This document shows, one piece after another, positions 52,961 to 54,309 of a DNA stretch of 54,309 nucleotides (the stretch's first letter is position 1; each line of letters starts with the position of its first letter). A program made the translations under genes and the position numbers. The notes under the pieces are model-generated. The model saw only the letters and a list, made by a program, of their open reading frames with translations, was not told where the DNA came from and made no database searches. Location: NCBI RefSeq assembly GCF_029868745.1, contig NZ_JARWOP010000240.1, forward strand, positions 1 to 54,309, given 5' to 3'. This DNA is from Nocardia wallacei. GTDB taxonomy: Bacteria; Actinomycetota; Actinomycetes; Mycobacteriales; Mycobacteriaceae.

Positions 52961-53260
52961 ATGGCGGTGCAAGTGGTCGGGCGGTCATTGATGACCAGCG
53001 ACCAGACCCCACATCAGGCGAGGTGTGTCGGCCAAGGGGGCTGGGTCGTCTCGTTCCTCCCGGGCCGAACACTGACCTTGGAGCAGGCCACCGCGGCGCT
53101 ACAGGCGGCCGAAGCGGTCTCGGCCGTGCGCGCGTTGGCCGGCCGGGTGGGGCTCACCCCGCTGGAGACGGTCGGGCTGGCAATGCAGGAGCCACCGTGG
53201 AACGAGCCGTCGCACACCGGCACGGGCCGCTTCTGGCGGCGCGGGCGGCCGGCCCACTAG
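52961..53260 (+). CDS. Small unknown protein
   Basis: A 99-aa product from ATG 52961 (behind AGGGGAG). Core helix TLEQATAALQAAEAVSAVRA and LAGRVGLTPLETVGLAM; the C-terminus is Arg/Gly-rich. No domain was recognised. The preceding 173 bp contain an AT-rich stretch (TTTGATTTTTCAAATGCAAT) that may hold its promoter. Confidence 0.55.
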   Translation: MAVQVVGRSLMTSDQTPHQARCVGQGGWVVSFLPGRTLTLEQATAALQAAEAVSAVRALAGRVGLTPLETVGLAMQEPPWNEPSHTGTGRFWRRGRPAH

Positions 53261-53264
53261 CGGC

Positions 53265-54050
53265 TCAGCGCTTCGCCGCGACCACGACGAGGTTGCTGAC
53301 CAGAAACTCCCGGAGTCCCGGCGTCCGGACCAGCCACCAAGCCCAATGCGGGTGGTAACGCGGGAAGGTAGCCATGATCCGCGCCCGGTCGCGGGCCTGG
53401 TCGGCCCAGCGCATGCCCTCGGCGGCGGTCACGACGAACAGTGAACGGCCGAAACGGTTCTTCGGCTCGCGGCCGTGCCTGCGCCGGTAGCGGCGTGCGG
53501 CGTACTCGCCGCCGAGATAGTGCCAGGGGCCGGTCTCGTGCCCGCCGAACGGACCCAGCCAGACCGTGTAGGAGAAGATCATCAGCCCGCCCGGCTTGGT
53601 CACGCGCAGCATCTCGTCGGCCATCAGCCACGGCTGCGGGACATGCTCGGCCACGTTGGAGGAGAGGCAGATGTCCACGGCGTCGTCGCGGAACGGCAGC
53701 GCCATCCCGGAGCCGCGCACCGCGCCCGGCACGGTCAATCCGGCGGCGTGCATCTCGCTGGGATCGGGTTCCACCGGGATGTAGCGCGCGCCGGCGGCGG
53801 TGAACTCGTCGGCGAAGTAGCCGGGCCCGCCGCCCACATCGAGCACCGTCGTGCCGGTGAGGTCGCGGCCGGTCAGATCGGCGTAGAAATCTCGCGTCAG
53901 TTCGGCGGTGTCGACGGCGATGCCGCCGTAGAACAATGCGGGATCGGTCTGCTCATGGCGAAAACTCCCGAGCAGCCGCAGCGATCGCCGCAAGGTGGCC
54001 CGTCGCGCGAACCGCACCCCCGTACTCCACATCCCCACTAGCCCGCGCAC
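53265..54050 (-). CDS. Class I SAM-dependent methyltransferase, Rv0224c-like
   Basis: A methyltransferase of up to 261 aa. SAM motif I reads VLDVGGGPGYFADEF (about 69-83), motif II VEPD, post-I LSSNVAEHVPQPWLM, and the C-terminal part contains the family's long insertion (FGGHETGPWHYLGGEYAARR). The start is unclear: GTG at 54050 or 54038 or ATG at 54032. It follows the pckA region as in mycobacteria (Rv0211-Rv0224c). Substrate unknown. Confidence 0.85.
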   Translation of the reverse strand: MRGLVGMWSTGVRFARRATLRRSLRLLGSFRHEQTDPALFYGGIAVDTAELTRDFYADLTGRDLTGTTVLDVGGGPGYFADEFTAAGARYIPVEPDPSEMHAAGLTVPGAVRGSGMALPFRDDAVDICLSSNVAEHVPQPWLMADEMLRVTKPGGLMIFSYTVWLGPFGGHETGPWHYLGGEYAARRYRRRHGREPKNRFGRSLFVVTAAEGMRWADQARDRARIMATFPRYHPHWAWWLVRTPGLREFLVSNLVVVAAKR

Positions 54051-54153
54051 AGCGGATCAGTCTCGCACAACACCCGCCCATCCCACTTCCCGACCACGAC
54101 GACATCATCGGGGCGCGCGGCTCGCCGGACGCCGGTACGTCGGTGAGGCGTGG

Positions 54154-54309
54154 ATGACGTGGTGCGGACTGGTCGCCCTGGTGATCGCACTGATCTTGGG
54201 AGTGGGCTATAGGGTGGAGCGAACTGTCAGACGTCCGAGCGAGTACCACCTGGAGATGTGCCGTGCGCGATACCGGCTCCCGCGAACTCGATCCGGTTGC
54301 GCGGGGCGC
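54154..54309 (+). CDS. Possible partial gene at the right edge (low confidence)
   Basis: An open frame from ATG 54154 to the window end encodes a hydrophobic N-terminus (WCGLVALVIALILGVGYRVE). Codon bias fades in the last 50 bp, where a second frame from a GTG at about 54262, behind TGGAGATG, has better GC3. Which of the two is real cannot be decided from this fragment. Confidence 0.3.
   Translation, partial: MTWCGLVALVIALILGVGYRVERTVRRPSEYHLEMCRARYRLPRTRSGCAGR

Overview
High-GC actinobacterial chromosome, almost certainly Nocardia or a close mycolic-acid-producing relative. The evidence is strong GC3 bias, frequent GTG/TTG starts, a 13E12/DUF222 remnant behind a perfect mycobacterial-type LexA box, a DUF397/XRE-DUF5753 pair, and a block syntenic with the mycobacterial mmpL3-pckA region. 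No tRNA, rRNA, transposase, integrase or CRISPR array was recognised.

Layout. (1) 1-5.3 kb: a fold-back inverted repeat at the left edge, a PlsC-like acyltransferase, a small GNAT, a secreted TAP-like alpha/beta hydrolase, then a decayed patch (SOS box, truncated DUF222 gene, frameshifted P-loop kinase) and glycerate kinase. (2) 5.3-9.9 kb: an HxlR regulator with a broken antibiotic-biosynthesis-monooxygenase gene, divergent from an imine-reductase-like oxidoreductase; three tiny overlapping genes; the XRE-DUF5753/DUF397 pair; a two-hairpin REP-like element; a small membrane protein. (3) 9.9-18.5 kb: an ABC exporter with an overlapping HTH gene, aroQ, an unknown gene, a PBP-like lipoprotein that has lost its catalytic motifs, a DUF3054 protein, a YbhN/LPG-synthase-type membrane protein and a membrane class III nucleotidyl cyclase.

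(4) 18.5-25.1 kb: an accessory segment bracketed by imperfect 31-32 bp direct repeats. It holds an XRE-ImmA/IrrE protease gene start/stop-coupled to an unusual TIM-barrel-like protein with a tRNA-guanine-transglycosylase-style C-x-C-x2-C...H motif, a convergent unknown gene, an ADP-ribosyltransferase fragment, an unknown 325-aa gene and a frameshifted pentapeptide-repeat membrane protein. The protease/TIM-barrel pair is the best candidate here for an undescribed stress-response or defence system. (5) 25.1-27 kb: a tight three-gene operon (small membrane protein, ECF sigma factor, 351-aa unknown protein).

(6) 27-38 kb: AI-2E family transporter, MacS-like histidine kinase with NarL-type regulator, DUF1707 protein, alpha/beta hydrolase, a Sel1/TPR-like protein, an unknown gene, a DHFR-like/YCII(DGPF)/ECF42 sigma operon, and a TIM-barrel protein divergent from a TetR regulator. 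(7) 38-54 kb: the conserved cell-envelope block. mmpL3 (with a very long disordered tail), an NYN-domain gene and trmB are coupled on the minus strand; then a secretory lipase, an SDR, two dynamin-like P-loop genes (Rv0209/Rv0210-like), pckA with a long structured leader, two small unknown genes and a Rv0224c-like methyltransferase.

Several genes (kinase, ABM, pentapeptide protein) are broken by single-base shifts, so either local decay or residual sequencing error must be considered.
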